DNA of 64,000 nt from Flavipsychrobacter sp. (GTDB lineage: Bacteria > Bacteroidota > Bacteroidia > Chitinophagales > Chitinophagaceae). Below the pieces are notes generated by a model. It saw nothing but the letters and a program-made list of their open reading frames with translations. It did no database searches and was not told where the DNA came from. A program made the translations under genes and the position numbers. The stretch spans positions 57,637 through 121,636 of the forward strand of contig JAEUVY010000049.1 in assembly GCA_016786565.1 (NCBI GenBank). Direction: 5' to 3'. This document shows, piece by piece, positions 16,980 through 26,746 of this stretch (positions are counted from its first letter, which is position 1; each line of letters starts with the position of its first letter).

Positions 16980-17659
16980 TACTTCTTGATCTTAACTACT
17001 GAGATAGAATAATCGGGGAGGGGGATGAAGAGGTTGGGGTTCTTGCCCAATACCATCAGCTTGTCGGCAGAGAATACCTGCTGGTGCTCCTCAGGAAAAT
17101 CGATGGAGGCTATCTTGTATCCGTATGGTTTCAGCAGTCCGTCGAACTGGGCTGCGAAGTCGCTTTTGTCCATTACATACTTGGCCATCTTGGCATAGAA
17201 GTGTACTTCCGATACCTCAGAGCCATCAAAGAGGGTAGTGGTCTGCTTGAGGTTGGTAGCCTTCTTCACGTAGTCGTTCCAGTCGGTAGAGTTGGTGTAG
17301 ATGTCTATGAGTTTGTTGGACAGATCGGCATAGGGCAGCAGGTTGAATGAAAAGCTCGATAGGTTCAGTTGGCGTTTCTGCATGGCGGCATCCATCATCT
17401 TTTTGATGTGGGGCAGCTCGTCGGCAAACGACAATTTGAGTGATTCCGGTTCTTCGCCCAGCTCGTCGGCAACGGGCTGGTACACTGCCTGATGGCGCAT
17501 GCCGCTGCCCTGCACGAACGAACGATACACGGTAAGCGTCTTCACGCCTGTGGGCAGCTTCTCCTTCACGGTGAGTGTGGTCTTGGTAGAATCTACCGTT
17601 ATCTGCGCCACACTGCTGAACGCTACCAGAGAGAACAAAAGAACAAGTAAGTTTTTCAT
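16979..17659 (-). CDS. Exported protein of unknown function
   Basis: I do not recognise this 226-residue protein. It has a signal peptide (MKNLLVLLFSLVAFSSVAQ|I), which supports ATG 17659 over an ATG three codons upstream. The mature part is mixed alpha/beta with no membrane segment and no cysteine, so it is probably periplasmic. It is separated from gyrB by a terminator (17701-17729) and is coupled through TAATG to the DUF721 gene, so the two are probably co-expressed, although one product is exported and the other cytosolic. Confidence 0.75.
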   Translation of the reverse strand: MKNLLVLLFSLVAFSSVAQITVDSTKTTLTVKEKLPTGVKTLTVYRSFVQGSGMRHQAVYQPVADELGEEPESLKLSFADELPHIKKMMDAAMQKRQLNLSSFSFNLLPYADLSNKLIDIYTNSTDWNDYVKKATNLKQTTTLFDGSEVSEVHFYAKMAKYVMDKSDFAAQFDGLLKPYGYKIASIDFPEEHQQVFSADKLMVLGKNPNLFIPLPDYSISVVKIKK

Positions 17660-17700
17660 GTAATGCAAATATCGATATTTAGAGGGACAAAATAAGATAA

Positions 17701-17729
17701 AAAACGGCCGGTGAATCTCCGGCCGTTTT
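17701..17729 (-). terminator. Terminator of gyrB
   Basis: AAAACGGCCGG (17701-17711) pairs perfectly with CCGGCCGTTTT (17719-17729). The minus-strand reading ends in TTTT, 22 nt after the gyrB stop. Confidence 0.85.
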
Positions 17730-17751
17730 GTGTGTTGTATCTGTAAAGATC

Positions 17752-19731
<1,980 letters not shown>

Positions 19732-19867
19732 TTATAAGAAATTTATGTGGACTGCACCGGCAATAGGTCGTGTCAGGAGGCGTGTAGCTTTCCGTTGCGG
19801 CACTACCGGATCTGCAGTTGATTGTTCGTTACAAATAATCGCTATTTGACGGAATTTGCGAACCTTA

Positions 19868-19898
19868 CAAAGATAACCTGAATGCCCCTCTCTGACAA
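19868..19898 (-). promoter_or_regulatory. gyrB promoter (full -33/-7 pair)
   Basis: On the minus strand TTG (19898-19896) and TATCTTTG (19875-19868) are separated by 20 nt, the ideal TTG-N19-21-TAnnTTTG arrangement. Transcription would begin near 19861. Confidence 0.65.
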
Positions 19899-20137
19899 CT
19901 TAATTAATAACATGTGGTGGATAAAAAACTGCATCCAAGACTTGCATTTTGTCGCCAACACATTGCATAATTAACTGCTGCTTGCGCGCCGATGTGCTGC
20001 GCAGGTGCCCGATATTTTTTCTTATTTGCCCGTTTGGGTCGCGTTTTCTCGTGATCTTGTAGATTTATATTGATAATCAATTAGTTAGTGAAATGTTGTT
20101 GGGAGTTTGAACCCAAGGGTGAGCAAAAAATTGCGCA

Positions 20138-20157
20138 CCTGCCTGCCGGCAGGCAGG
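20138..20157. repeat. Perfect 20-bp GC-rich palindrome
   Basis: The inverted repeat is centred on GCCTGCCGGCAGGC and extended by CCT/AGG on each side. From memory, palindromes of this form recur in intergenic DNA of various Bacteroidota, so it is probably a dispersed repeat rather than an operator. Only this copy was seen here. Confidence 0.6.
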
Positions 20158-20161
20158 AAAC

Positions 20162-20223
20162 CTGCGCAGTTGCTTCTCATTTACTTCCCACTTGCTTCCC
20201 AAAAACTGCGCAGTTGCTTCTCA
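20162..20223. repeat. 18-bp direct repeat, two copies 44 bp apart
   Basis: CTGCGCAGTTGCTTCTCA occurs at 20162-20179 and again at 20206-20223. The second copy is preceded by CCCAAAAA. The function is unknown. Confidence 0.6.
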
Positions 20224-20460
20224 CCCATTATCCTAAAAATATTACTAAAAAGTATTATTTAATATTGCCTTTCTGATCTTACATCAAGTTACGCCGGAAG
20301 GGTGGAAAATAGAAGGTGAAAAATCTGTGATACCGCGAAAAGTGCGGTATGGTAAAAAGTTACTGAGGCAAGTGGGAAACACTTGCCCCAAATATTGACC
20401 ATTCGCAGATCAGGAGATCTGCCACCGCTGCGACGTAGTCGGAGACATACGCCGAGCTGG

Positions 20461-20490
20461 GAGTCTCCCCGCTTTTTCTGCGGGGGACTC
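20461..20490 (-). repeat. REP-like palindrome A
   Basis: The minus strand carries the core GAGTCCCCCGC-AGAAAAA-GCGGGGAGACTC, an imperfect stem-loop. It is closely related to copy B over about 54 bp (20460-20513), including the flank GCCGACACCC...ACCGAGGGC, and has the same stem as copies C-E in the opposite orientation. Confidence 0.75.
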
Positions 20491-20649
20491 GCCGACACCC
20501 GCATACCGAGGGCATCCCTTTCCCGAAATATCTGTTTTAATAAATGTGGCAGCGCATGCCGCATACTGTTGGGAATATGATAGTTTTGTTCAAATTAAAA
20601 TTGTTCGAAATTTAATATTTTTCCTAATTAAATAATATCACAATAAAAT

Positions 20650-21771
20650 ATGAAAAAAGTACACTTAATAATCGTTCTATTTGTCGCGATGCTAGCGGCA
20701 TTCAGTTCCTGCAATAAGAAAAAGGAAGAATCGCAGAAGATAAGCCTTGAGAAACTGGGCAATGGAGACCTGAAACCGTCTGTATATGGCATAAGAGGAT
20801 TTAATAAAAAGGGTGCTCCCATCGTTCACCATAGTTTGAATTACCTGTATGAATGGGACGGGACGGCCAAAACTTTCAATAAACTGGGAGGGATAATACC
20901 CAATCCGGCTCAGGCCGCAAACGGACGAATTGTACAGGATGCCCTGGGCAATTACTACTATCATTCGGGAAGTCAGGGTGATGTCTTTATGTTGAATAAG
21001 GCAACCAACCAGTGGGATACTGTGGCAATAGCGCCGGGGTATAAAAACCAGATGATCGCCAACACAAACGGCGACATTCTGGTGTACATAAACAACACCA
21101 CTATTGGTGGGGGCCAGAGCTACTATAAAAAATCTGCTTCGGCTAATAATTGGGTAAAGGTGGTTGATGTTCCTGCAAGCAGCAGCCAGCAAACCGCACC
21201 GCAGTTTTTAAGTAATGACGGTCGCGCGTTTTTTCCGGTTTCAGCCAGTGCAAGCAGCGCTATCGACGGATCGGGATTGTATAATGACGTGGTGTTAAAT
21301 ACCAATACCGGCGCGTTTGAAGTGTTTTATGATAAAGCCGACCCCGACAATCTGGGAGTGCTTGCCGCATACAATTACGAAGGGTTCAACAGTGACTACA
21401 CATCGCCCAATGGCGACTTTTATACACTGGTGCCGGCATCTGTCGGGGCTAAGACCGCTCTGTATAAGATCAGTTCTAAAACGCTGCCTGCTAAGTTTGT
21501 AAAAGTGACTGAGTTCTCTCACCCACCTATTGAAAGCGGTAGTTACGTGACCATACGTGGCTGTAAAGTAAACGAAATGACAGGTGTTATAAAGTACAGG
21601 TCCAGTTGCCAGTTGGGGTCATCATCGCACAAAAATCTTGGTGTGTCTAAAACATCATCTACCGAGTTGACCATGCTGCAGCATGATGGTGTGCAGAATG
21701 AGCTGATAGCCGGTCCTGACGGAACAGTGTATGTTCTGGAATGGGAGGGTTATCTGTACCAGTGGAACTAA
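20650..21771 (+). CDS. Predicted lipoprotein of unknown function
   Basis: The 373-residue product has a lipoprotein signal (MKKVHLIIVLFVAMLAAFSSC, lipobox FSSC), placing it in an envelope membrane. The mature part has short repeated beta-rich units (for example GRIVQDALGNYYYHSGSQGD, NTNGDILVYI, SPNGDFYTLV and GPDGTVYVLEWEGYLYQW) that resemble blades of a beta-propeller. No family could be named. It sits between two REP-like palindromes (A and B) and has its own terminator at 21852-21886. Base composition is more AT-rich than the neighbours, so it may belong to the accessory DNA of this region. Confidence 0.75.
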   Translation: MKKVHLIIVLFVAMLAAFSSCNKKKEESQKISLEKLGNGDLKPSVYGIRGFNKKGAPIVHHSLNYLYEWDGTAKTFNKLGGIIPNPAQAANGRIVQDALGNYYYHSGSQGDVFMLNKATNQWDTVAIAPGYKNQMIANTNGDILVYINNTTIGGGQSYYKKSASANNWVKVVDVPASSSQQTAPQFLSNDGRAFFPVSASASSAIDGSGLYNDVVLNTNTGAFEVFYDKADPDNLGVLAAYNYEGFNSDYTSPNGDFYTLVPASVGAKTALYKISSKTLPAKFVKVTEFSHPPIESGSYVTIRGCKVNEMTGVIKYRSSCQLGSSSHKNLGVSKTSSTELTMLQHDGVQNELIAGPDGTVYVLEWEGYLYQWN

Positions 21772-21851
21772 AATTTTACGTTCAGTTCGGGAATTTGACG
21801 CGGCTCTTGAAGGCTCTTTCGATACCTTGATTTGACGATATAAAAATGCTG

Positions 21852-21886
21852 AAGGGAACATATTGCCACAACAATATGTTCCCTTT
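21852..21886 (+). terminator. Terminator of the 20650-21771 lipoprotein gene
   Basis: A perfect 14-bp stem (21852-21865 with 21872-21885) has a 6-nt loop and is followed by TCTTG. Confidence 0.8.
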
Positions 21887-21949
21887 CTTGTTTTCTGTAC
21901 GGCTGTAATTCTTGATGGTGTTGCATACTACGGAAGTTCCGTCCTCGGT

Positions 21950-21979
21950 GAGTCTCCCCGCTTTTTCCGCGGGGGACTC
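21950..21979 (-). repeat. REP-like palindrome B, upstream of the RAYT
   Basis: The minus-strand core is GAGTCCCCCGC-GGAAAAA-GCGGGGAGACTC, with flanks matching copy A on one side (21980-22001) and, on the other, the ACCGAGGACGGAA tail that resembles AACGACGACGGAA of copies C-E. It lies about 100 bp before the RAYT start, in inverted orientation to the downstream copies. Confidence 0.78.
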
Positions 21980-22078
21980 GCCGACACCCATGCACCGAGG
22001 GCTGATCTCGGCACCCTACGTTGAACTAATTACATGTTCTGTTCGCTGCCCCCGATTATGCGTTATCTTTATTCAACT

Positions 22079-22672
22079 ATGCCTGTAAATAAAGAGCACA
22101 TATTCGATAGTGGCATTTATTTCATCACCTTCACTAACTATAATTGGATTCCCCTATTCCATATCACCAACGGATACGACATCGTTTATAAATGGTTTGA
22201 TACACTTAAAGCGGCCGGTCACAGCGTACTCGGGTACGTAATAATGTCCAATCATGTCCATGCATTGATAGGATACAAAAGCAGCACCAGGAGCATCAAT
22301 ACACTGGTTGGCAGCGGAAAGCGTTTCATGGCATATGATATCGTAGAGAGGATTCAAAAGGCGGGAAACAGTCTCTTGCTGAAAACGCTTGAAGAAGGCG
22401 TGAAACCATCTGAAAAGCGGAGAGGGAAACTACATGAAGTATTTAAGGATTCATTCGACATAAAGCTATGTCGGACGTATAAATTCGTGCAGCAAAAGTT
22501 GGACTACATCCATTCAAATCCTGTGAGTAAGAAATGGTCGCTTGCTGCAGACCCCACTCTGTACGAACATTGTTCCGCAAAGTTTTATACCACCGGCACA
22601 CAAGGCGTATACAATGTGGCTCATGCAAATGATTGGATATTTGAAAACTGGATCGAACTACCGACAGAGTAG
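22079..22672 (+). CDS. REP-associated tyrosine transposase (RAYT, Y1/HUH family)
   Basis: This single-strand DNA transposase-like protein is related to IS200/IS605 TnpA and acts on REP palindromes. The 197-residue protein has the start IYFITFTNYNWIPLF, the HUH metal motif H59-V-H61 in YVIMSNHVHALIGY, and the catalytic tyrosine Y143 in KLDYIHSNPVSKKW. ATG 22079 is chosen because the family fold begins at about residue 10 and a weak -7 box (TATCTTTA, near 22064) precedes it; an earlier ATG at 22034 adds 15 atypical residues. The gene is bracketed by REP-like palindromes: B upstream in inverted orientation and C, D and E downstream. Its last 16 codons are included in a 125-bp tandem duplication (22625-22872). 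The protein looks intact. Confidence 0.9.
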   Translation: MPVNKEHIFDSGIYFITFTNYNWIPLFHITNGYDIVYKWFDTLKAAGHSVLGYVIMSNHVHALIGYKSSTRSINTLVGSGKRFMAYDIVERIQKAGNSLLLKTLEEGVKPSEKRRGKLHEVFKDSFDIKLCRTYKFVQQKLDYIHSNPVSKKWSLAADPTLYEHCSAKFYTTGTQGVYNVAHANDWIFENWIELPTE

Positions 22673-22704
22673 GGCGGCAGCAGCTTCGGTACCTTCATCT
22701 CGTC

Positions 22705-22734
22705 GAGTCCCCCGCAGAAAAGGCGGGGAGACTC
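22705..22734 (+). repeat. REP-like palindrome C
   Basis: The core GAGTCCCCCGC-AGAAAAG-GCGGGGAGACTC lies 32 nt after the RAYT stop codon, inside duplication unit 1. It could also act as the transcription terminator of the RAYT. Confidence 0.8.
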
Positions 22735-22829
22735 AACGACGACGGAAACGCAAATGACTGGATATTTGAAAACTGGCTAGAACAACCGGCAGAGTAGGGC
22801 GGCAGCAGCTTCGGTACCTTCATCTCGTC

Positions 22830-22859
22830 GAGTCCCCCGCAGCAAAATCGGGGAGACTC
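22830..22859 (+). repeat. REP-like palindrome D
   Basis: Same core as C with changes in the loop and right arm (AGCAAAATCGGGGAGACTC), inside duplication unit 2. Confidence 0.8.
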
Positions 22860-22896
22860 AACGACGACGGAAGGGTAGCACGACTAAGGAACTTCC

Positions 22897-23511
22897 TCAC
22901 CCCCAAAGTTTTATCAGTTTGGATGCATCGGTTCCATTGGAAATTGTACTCTTTTCAAATCCGCGATTCTTGATCTGTGCAATATGGGCAGAAACTAATT
23001 CTTTAATGTTCTCAGGGACATTATTGTTCTTCATTGTCACAGACAGAGGGTTGTTTCTGATAGAGTGGGTGCGGCTGCTCTCTGTAAAGAAATAGAATCC
23101 CGCATGAGTAACAGAATTTGATTCGACAGTAATATCAATGTACGCTAAAGCCGGAAATCCATCGATGTGCCCGAAAACGCATTCCTGACTGTAAACGAGC
23201 CAAACGTTGTTGTGCAGTAGCGCTTTTGAGTAAATGCCGTTGTCGAACAGATCATAACTCAGCAAATGTCTTGTGAGTCGCCGCTCCTTGTAAAAGGCAT
23301 ACTGATTGGCAAAAAGCCTGACGAGGAAATTCAATAAAGCAAGGATTGCCAGAACAATCATAGTAACGTTCATTTCCTCTGCAATTTCATTTGCCGGCAA
23401 GGCATTTGAGCGTAGTTTCAGATAATAAACGCCGCAAAGGGTACCCCAAACGAGTACTGAAAAAATGAATTTGTAGAGGATCTTCAGGCGATTGATCTTA
23501 AGAAATTCCAT
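22897..23511 (-). CDS. Membrane protein of unknown function inside the REP array
   Basis: I do not recognise this 204-residue protein. It has two hydrophobic segments (about residues 9-31 and 47-65), then a soluble domain of about 135 residues with beta-rich stretches (NNVWLVYSQECVFGHIDGFPALAYIDITV). The layout suggests an inner-membrane anchor with a cytosolic domain of a YcxB-like or PH-like kind, but this is only a resemblance. It is AT-rich compared with the flanks and sits between an intact REP (D) and a half REP (23575-23588), so it appears to be a passenger or insertion in the repeat array. Confidence 0.65.
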   Translation of the reverse strand: MEFLKINRLKILYKFIFSVLVWGTLCGVYYLKLRSNALPANEIAEEMNVTMIVLAILALLNFLVRLFANQYAFYKERRLTRHLLSYDLFDNGIYSKALLHNNVWLVYSQECVFGHIDGFPALAYIDITVESNSVTHAGFYFFTESSRTHSIRNNPLSVTMKNNNVPENIKELVSAHIAQIKNRGFEKSTISNGTDASKLIKLWG

Positions 23512-23574
23512 TTGCAGATTTCATGTAAGATAAGGGGCTTTTTGTTTCCTACCCCTATTTCAGCGCCGGCACAC

Positions 23575-23588
23575 AAGCGGGGATACTC
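23575..23588 (+). repeat. Half REP palindrome
   Basis: AAGCGGGGATACTC, followed by AACGATGACGGA, equals the right arm and tail of copies C-E. The left arm is missing. This suggests a repeat unit cut by insertion or deletion next to the 22897-23511 gene. Confidence 0.65.
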
Positions 23589-23599
23589 AACGATGACGG

Positions 23600-23711
23600 A
23601 GATATTTGGAAACTGGCGCGAACTGATGGCAGAGTAGGGCGGCAGCAGCTTCGGTGCCTTGATTTCGTCGAGTCCCCCGCAGAAAAGGCGGGGAGACTCA
23701 ACGACGACGGA
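23600..23711 (+). repeat. Third copy of the RAYT-tail/REP unit (REP E core at 23670-23699)
   Basis: It begins GATATTTGGAAACTGGC and ends with the intact REP and ACGACGACGGA, so it matches units 1 and 2 from the RAYT tail onwards but with more substitutions. A short extra copy of GACGACGGA follows (23714-23725). Confidence 0.8.
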
Positions 23712-23725
23712 TAGACGACGACGGA

Positions 23726-24099
23726 ACAGGAGATATTCCACCTCACAAGCCCCCCAAACTATTTTCTGTGACACTACAGAAAACGCACTATCATAGAATT
23801 TTCTTCTTGTTGTGTTTAGCAGTCGCGGCTACCTTTAGTATAGGAGCCGGTGGGGCGGTGCTTTCCCTTTAACACGAGCGAAAAACCGGCGGGAGATTTT
23901 TGGGAGTTTCTAATGACGTGAGAGTTTTATAAACAAATGAGGATCAGGTGAAAAATGGATAAATAGTGGGTGAGGAATTTTTTTTAAAATGGGAGTTTTG
24001 GGCCTGGAACCATGCTCGCCACCGGGTGAGAAAAATGCCGATTGGGGATGCAGTGTTGATGACGGGTAGGGCGGATTCAGCCGTTTCGCTCAAATAATG
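23726..24099. other. Intergenic stretch without recognisable genes
   Basis: About 370 bases between the last REP remnant and the promoter of the vWA gene contain no open frame with protein-like features and no clear structure. Confidence 0.5.
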
Positions 24100-24107
24100 T
24101 ACGTTTG
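24100..24107 (+). promoter_or_regulatory. -7 box of the vWA gene
   Basis: TACGTTTG matches TAnnTTTG, 15 nt before ATG 24123. No TTG at the right distance is seen. Confidence 0.45.
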
Positions 24108-24122
24108 TGCTACGAGTTGTAC

Positions 24123-26297
24123 ATGCGGGTCAAGATATTAATTACACTATTTATTGCGTTGGCGGTCTCATTTGGCGGACGTGCCCAGTCGGGAGGCGGA
24201 AGGGAAGTGACGTCCCGTATCCTGATCTTGTTGGATAAGTCGTCCAGTATGATCAATACATGGGATGGCGGACGGAAGAAGTCGAAGGTGGCGGACGAGA
24301 TAGTGCTACGCATTATGGACAGCGTGTACAAGGTGAACCCCGATGTGGAGTTTTCGCTGCGTGTATTCGGCCATCAGTCTACGGTGGACGAGAATAACTG
24401 CCGCGACACCAGAAATGAGGTGCCTTTTCGCCGAGATAACCGCCTGCAGATGGAGTACAGGTTGGACGATATTCAGCCACTTGGTGTGACCTCTATTGCC
24501 TATGCCCTGCAGGAAGCTGCCGATAACGATCTGGTGGATGTGGCCCATAACGCTTACAGCATTATACTGATAACGGACGGTGGCGAAAGCTGCGGTGGTG
24601 ATATATGCGCTGTGATGGCGAAACTGGCGGCAAGTAAGGTGTTCTTCAGGCCTTATATAGTGAACCTGGAAAGCTCGATGCAGTTGCGCACGGCATATGC
24701 CTGTATGGGCGACTATCTGGAGGTGACCCGCTATGGCGACATGCCGGGGGCGGTGAGCAAGATAGTGAACGCCTTCAGGCCGGCGATCAACGTGAATCAG
24801 AAGACGTATACAGAGGTGAAGGAAGTGGCTGCAACCGCGCCCACAGTGATGAATGTGACCATCCCGGTTATAAAAGTAAAAGACACGGTGGTGCACAGTG
24901 TGGACCCTTCCAAGGGACTGCAACAGATAGCACCGGTGGTGCCGGTGATACGCTTTTTTGCCATAGACGCGCTGGCGGTGGCCAAGCCTGTGAAGGTAGC
25001 AGTGCCGCCGTTTGTGCCAATGACGCAGGACGAAGAACCGGAGGCGCCAACGAAGGAACCAACATTTGCCGTGACAAGGGTGACACCGGCTATGCTGCGG
25101 ACACTGACAATGCCCGCACCGGTGAGCCAGCAAGCCAAACCCACGACAGTAGGGCGTTTTGAGCCAAGGATAGAAGAAGAGGTGCCGGTGCGCCCTGCAC
25201 CCGAGGCCATAAGCCGGTTGGTGGCTGCGCCCCCGCGCACGCTGGTGAAGGTGACGCAGGGTTTTGTGCCTGTGGATATGGTGAAGGTGGGTCGCTATGA
25301 ACCCGTGATAGTGGAGGAAGTGCCACCACGGCCGGACCCGATTTCCATAGCCCGACTGCAAACACCACCCAAGCGACTGATCAATTTGTTTGTGCTGGAT
25401 GGCGATGGATCGATACTGAGGCCACGCAAGGTGCCGCCTATGCCACCGCTGAAGTTTGACGATGCGCCTGCCGCGAAACCTGCCGCAAAGCCGGTGGCGG
25501 GTACACCCAAGCCGTTGCCGGGCAAGCCTGCTGAGTTCAAGGTGGAGACCGAAGACGCGGAACAGACTACTGTGCAGATCTACTTTACTAACGGCAAGGG
25601 TAAGTTCTACACGACCACGCCGCAGATTATGCTGCTGGACCCGTATACAGGCGATATGGTGAAGCGTTTTTACCGCATGGTGGATGGTGACGGAAACCCT
25701 GATCCGCAACTGAACATTCAGCCGGGTACGTACAATCTGACCTTCTCGGAGTCGAGGAACAGGGTGGTGAACAACCTGGTGATAGAGCCGAACAAGAAGA
25801 ACAAGGTATATATAGTGGTGAACAAAGCCAGTCTGACGTTTGAGTATGTGGGCGCGCCCAACAGGCCGGTGAAGGAGTTCAGCGCGGTGGTGACACAGCG
25901 CAACCGCGCCAACGGCACCATCACACAACAGAAGTGTACGGACAGGCTGGAGTATGAACCAGAGAACTACCACGTGGAGATCAACACATTCCCGCTGGAC
26001 ATACGCAACATAGACCTGGACTTTGACGAAAGCGTGATCCGCATACCGCAGCCGGGTTTTGCCAAGTTTGTGGCCGAAGAGGGTATGAACAGTGTGACGC
26101 TGTATGAACAGTTTGGCGATAAGTACCGTTCGTTCTACACGCTGAAGCTGAGCGACCCTGCTGCCAAACACCTGCAGATACAGCCCGGCAAGTATGAGGC
26201 GCACTACCACAAGGGCCCCGGCGGACCCAACGCATCGGAGAAGGTGGTGACCTTCCTGATAAAGGCCACTGAAGAAACCGTGATAGAACTGAAATAA
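24123..26297 (+). CDS. Exported von Willebrand factor A domain protein
   Basis: The 724-residue protein has a signal peptide (residues 1-22, GGRAQ). Residues about 30-215 form a vWA domain with the metal-ion-dependent adhesion site: DKSSS (DxSxS), VTSIAYAL (Thr) and ITDGGES (Asp). A long Pro-rich linker (about 240-470) contains two copies of a motif VGR(F/Y)EP.I.EEVP.RP. A beta-rich C-terminal region (about 480-724) includes two segments of the type IQPG(T/K)Y, resembling repeated carbohydrate-binding or PEGA-like folds. It is probably periplasmic or surface-bound and binds protein ligands through Mg2+. Its stop overlaps the start of the next gene (TAATG). Confidence 0.8.
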   Translation: MRVKILITLFIALAVSFGGRAQSGGGREVTSRILILLDKSSSMINTWDGGRKKSKVADEIVLRIMDSVYKVNPDVEFSLRVFGHQSTVDENNCRDTRNEVPFRRDNRLQMEYRLDDIQPLGVTSIAYALQEAADNDLVDVAHNAYSIILITDGGESCGGDICAVMAKLAASKVFFRPYIVNLESSMQLRTAYACMGDYLEVTRYGDMPGAVSKIVNAFRPAINVNQKTYTEVKEVAATAPTVMNVTIPVIKVKDTVVHSVDPSKGLQQIAPVVPVIRFFAIDALAVAKPVKVAVPPFVPMTQDEEPEAPTKEPTFAVTRVTPAMLRTLTMPAPVSQQAKPTTVGRFEPRIEEEVPVRPAPEAISRLVAAPPRTLVKVTQGFVPVDMVKVGRYEPVIVEEVPPRPDPISIARLQTPPKRLINLFVLDGDGSILRPRKVPPMPPLKFDDAPAAKPAAKPVAGTPKPLPGKPAEFKVETEDAEQTTVQIYFTNGKGKFYTTTPQIMLLDPYTGDMVKRFYRMVDGDGNPDPQLNIQPGTYNLTFSESRNRVVNNLVIEPNKKNKVYIVVNKASLTFEYVGAPNRPVKEFSAVVTQRNRANGTITQQKCTDRLEYEPENYHVEINTFPLDIRNIDLDFDESVIRIPQPGFAKFVAEEGMNSVTLYEQFGDKYRSFYTLKLSDPAAKHLQIQPGKYEAHYHKGPGGPNASEKVVTFLIKATEETVIELK

Positions 26298-26740
26298 TGG
26301 ACCGATCTCCGCTTGAAATAAGTATAGTGACCCTCTCGTCGCCTGAGTATGCGGAGGTGTTTGCCCTGCGCGACGAGGTGCTGCGCAAGCCGCTGGGCAT
26401 GTCGTTGAAAAATGACGACCTGAGCCGTGATGCTGTGGATGTAATATTTGCCGGAAAGATGGATGGCAAGGTGGTGGTATGCCTGATGCTGCACCACAAA
26501 AATGATGAGCTGGTGCAACTGCGCCAGATGGCTGTATATGACGCCTGGCAAGGCCGCGGGCTGGGCCGGCAACTGGTGGAAGCGGCCGAGCAGTATGCCC
26601 GCGAAAAGGGATACCGCACACTGGTGCTGCATGCCCGCAAGAATGCCATGGGCTTTTATGGAAGCATGGGTTATGGTGTGGTAGGAGATGAATTTACGGA
26701 GGTGGGTATACCGCACTACATAATGGAAAAGGCGCTGTAG
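26297..26740 (+). CDS. GNAT-family N-acetyltransferase
   Basis: The 147-residue protein uses acetyl-CoA to acetylate an unknown amine. The acetyl-CoA-binding motif is seen in LRQMAVYDAWQGRGLGRQLV (Q-x-x-G-x-G form), followed by the LVLHARKNAMGFYGSMGY segment typical of motif B. ATG 26297 overlaps the stop of the vWA gene by one base (TAATG), implying coupled translation, although no functional link is obvious. It ends 6 bp before the convergent gene at 26747. Confidence 0.85.
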   Translation: MDRSPLEISIVTLSSPEYAEVFALRDEVLRKPLGMSLKNDDLSRDAVDVIFAGKMDGKVVVCLMLHHKNDELVQLRQMAVYDAWQGRGLGRQLVEAAEQYAREKGYRTLVLHARKNAMGFYGSMGYGVVGDEFTEVGIPHYIMEKAL

Positions 26741-26746
26741 CGGCTA

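Larger units (their letters stand above)
19899..20649. other. Gene-poor intergenic region with palindromes and direct repeats
   Basis: No convincing gene lies between the gyrB promoter and the lipoprotein at 20650. A 62-codon open frame at 20088-20276 has no start signal or protein-like composition. The stretch holds a perfect 20-bp palindrome (20138-20157), an 18-bp direct repeat (20162-20179 and 20206-20223) and one REP-like palindrome (20461-20490) with homologous flanks to about 20517. The remainder shows nothing recognisable. Confidence 0.6.
22625..22872 (+). repeat. Tandem 125-bp duplication: RAYT 3' end plus REP
   Basis: Unit 1 (22625-22749) and unit 2 (22750-22872) differ by only a few substitutions. 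Each contains the final codons of the RAYT (unit 1 reads NDWIFENWIELPTE-stop, unit 2 reads NDWIFENWLEQPAE-stop), a constant spacer (GGGCGGCAGCAGCTTCGG...) and one REP-like palindrome. A third, shortened copy is at 23600-23711. Confidence 0.85.

Noticed and set aside
20088..20276. Small open frame in the gyrB upstream region
   Set aside because: It crosses the palindrome and the direct repeats, has no ribosome-binding or promoter signal, and its product looks random.
20461..23711. Possible CRISPR array
   Set aside because: The repeated units are palindromic, irregularly spaced, in both orientations, and contain transposase-gene ends rather than unique spacers; no cas gene is present.
23484..23774. 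Small open frame on the minus strand over the REP remnants
   Set aside because: It is made up of repeat DNA read in the antisense direction.
24306..26621. Open frame of 771 codons on the minus strand
   Set aside because: It is antisense to the vWA and GNAT genes, His/Arg-rich without any domain, and an effect of the codon bias of the real genes.
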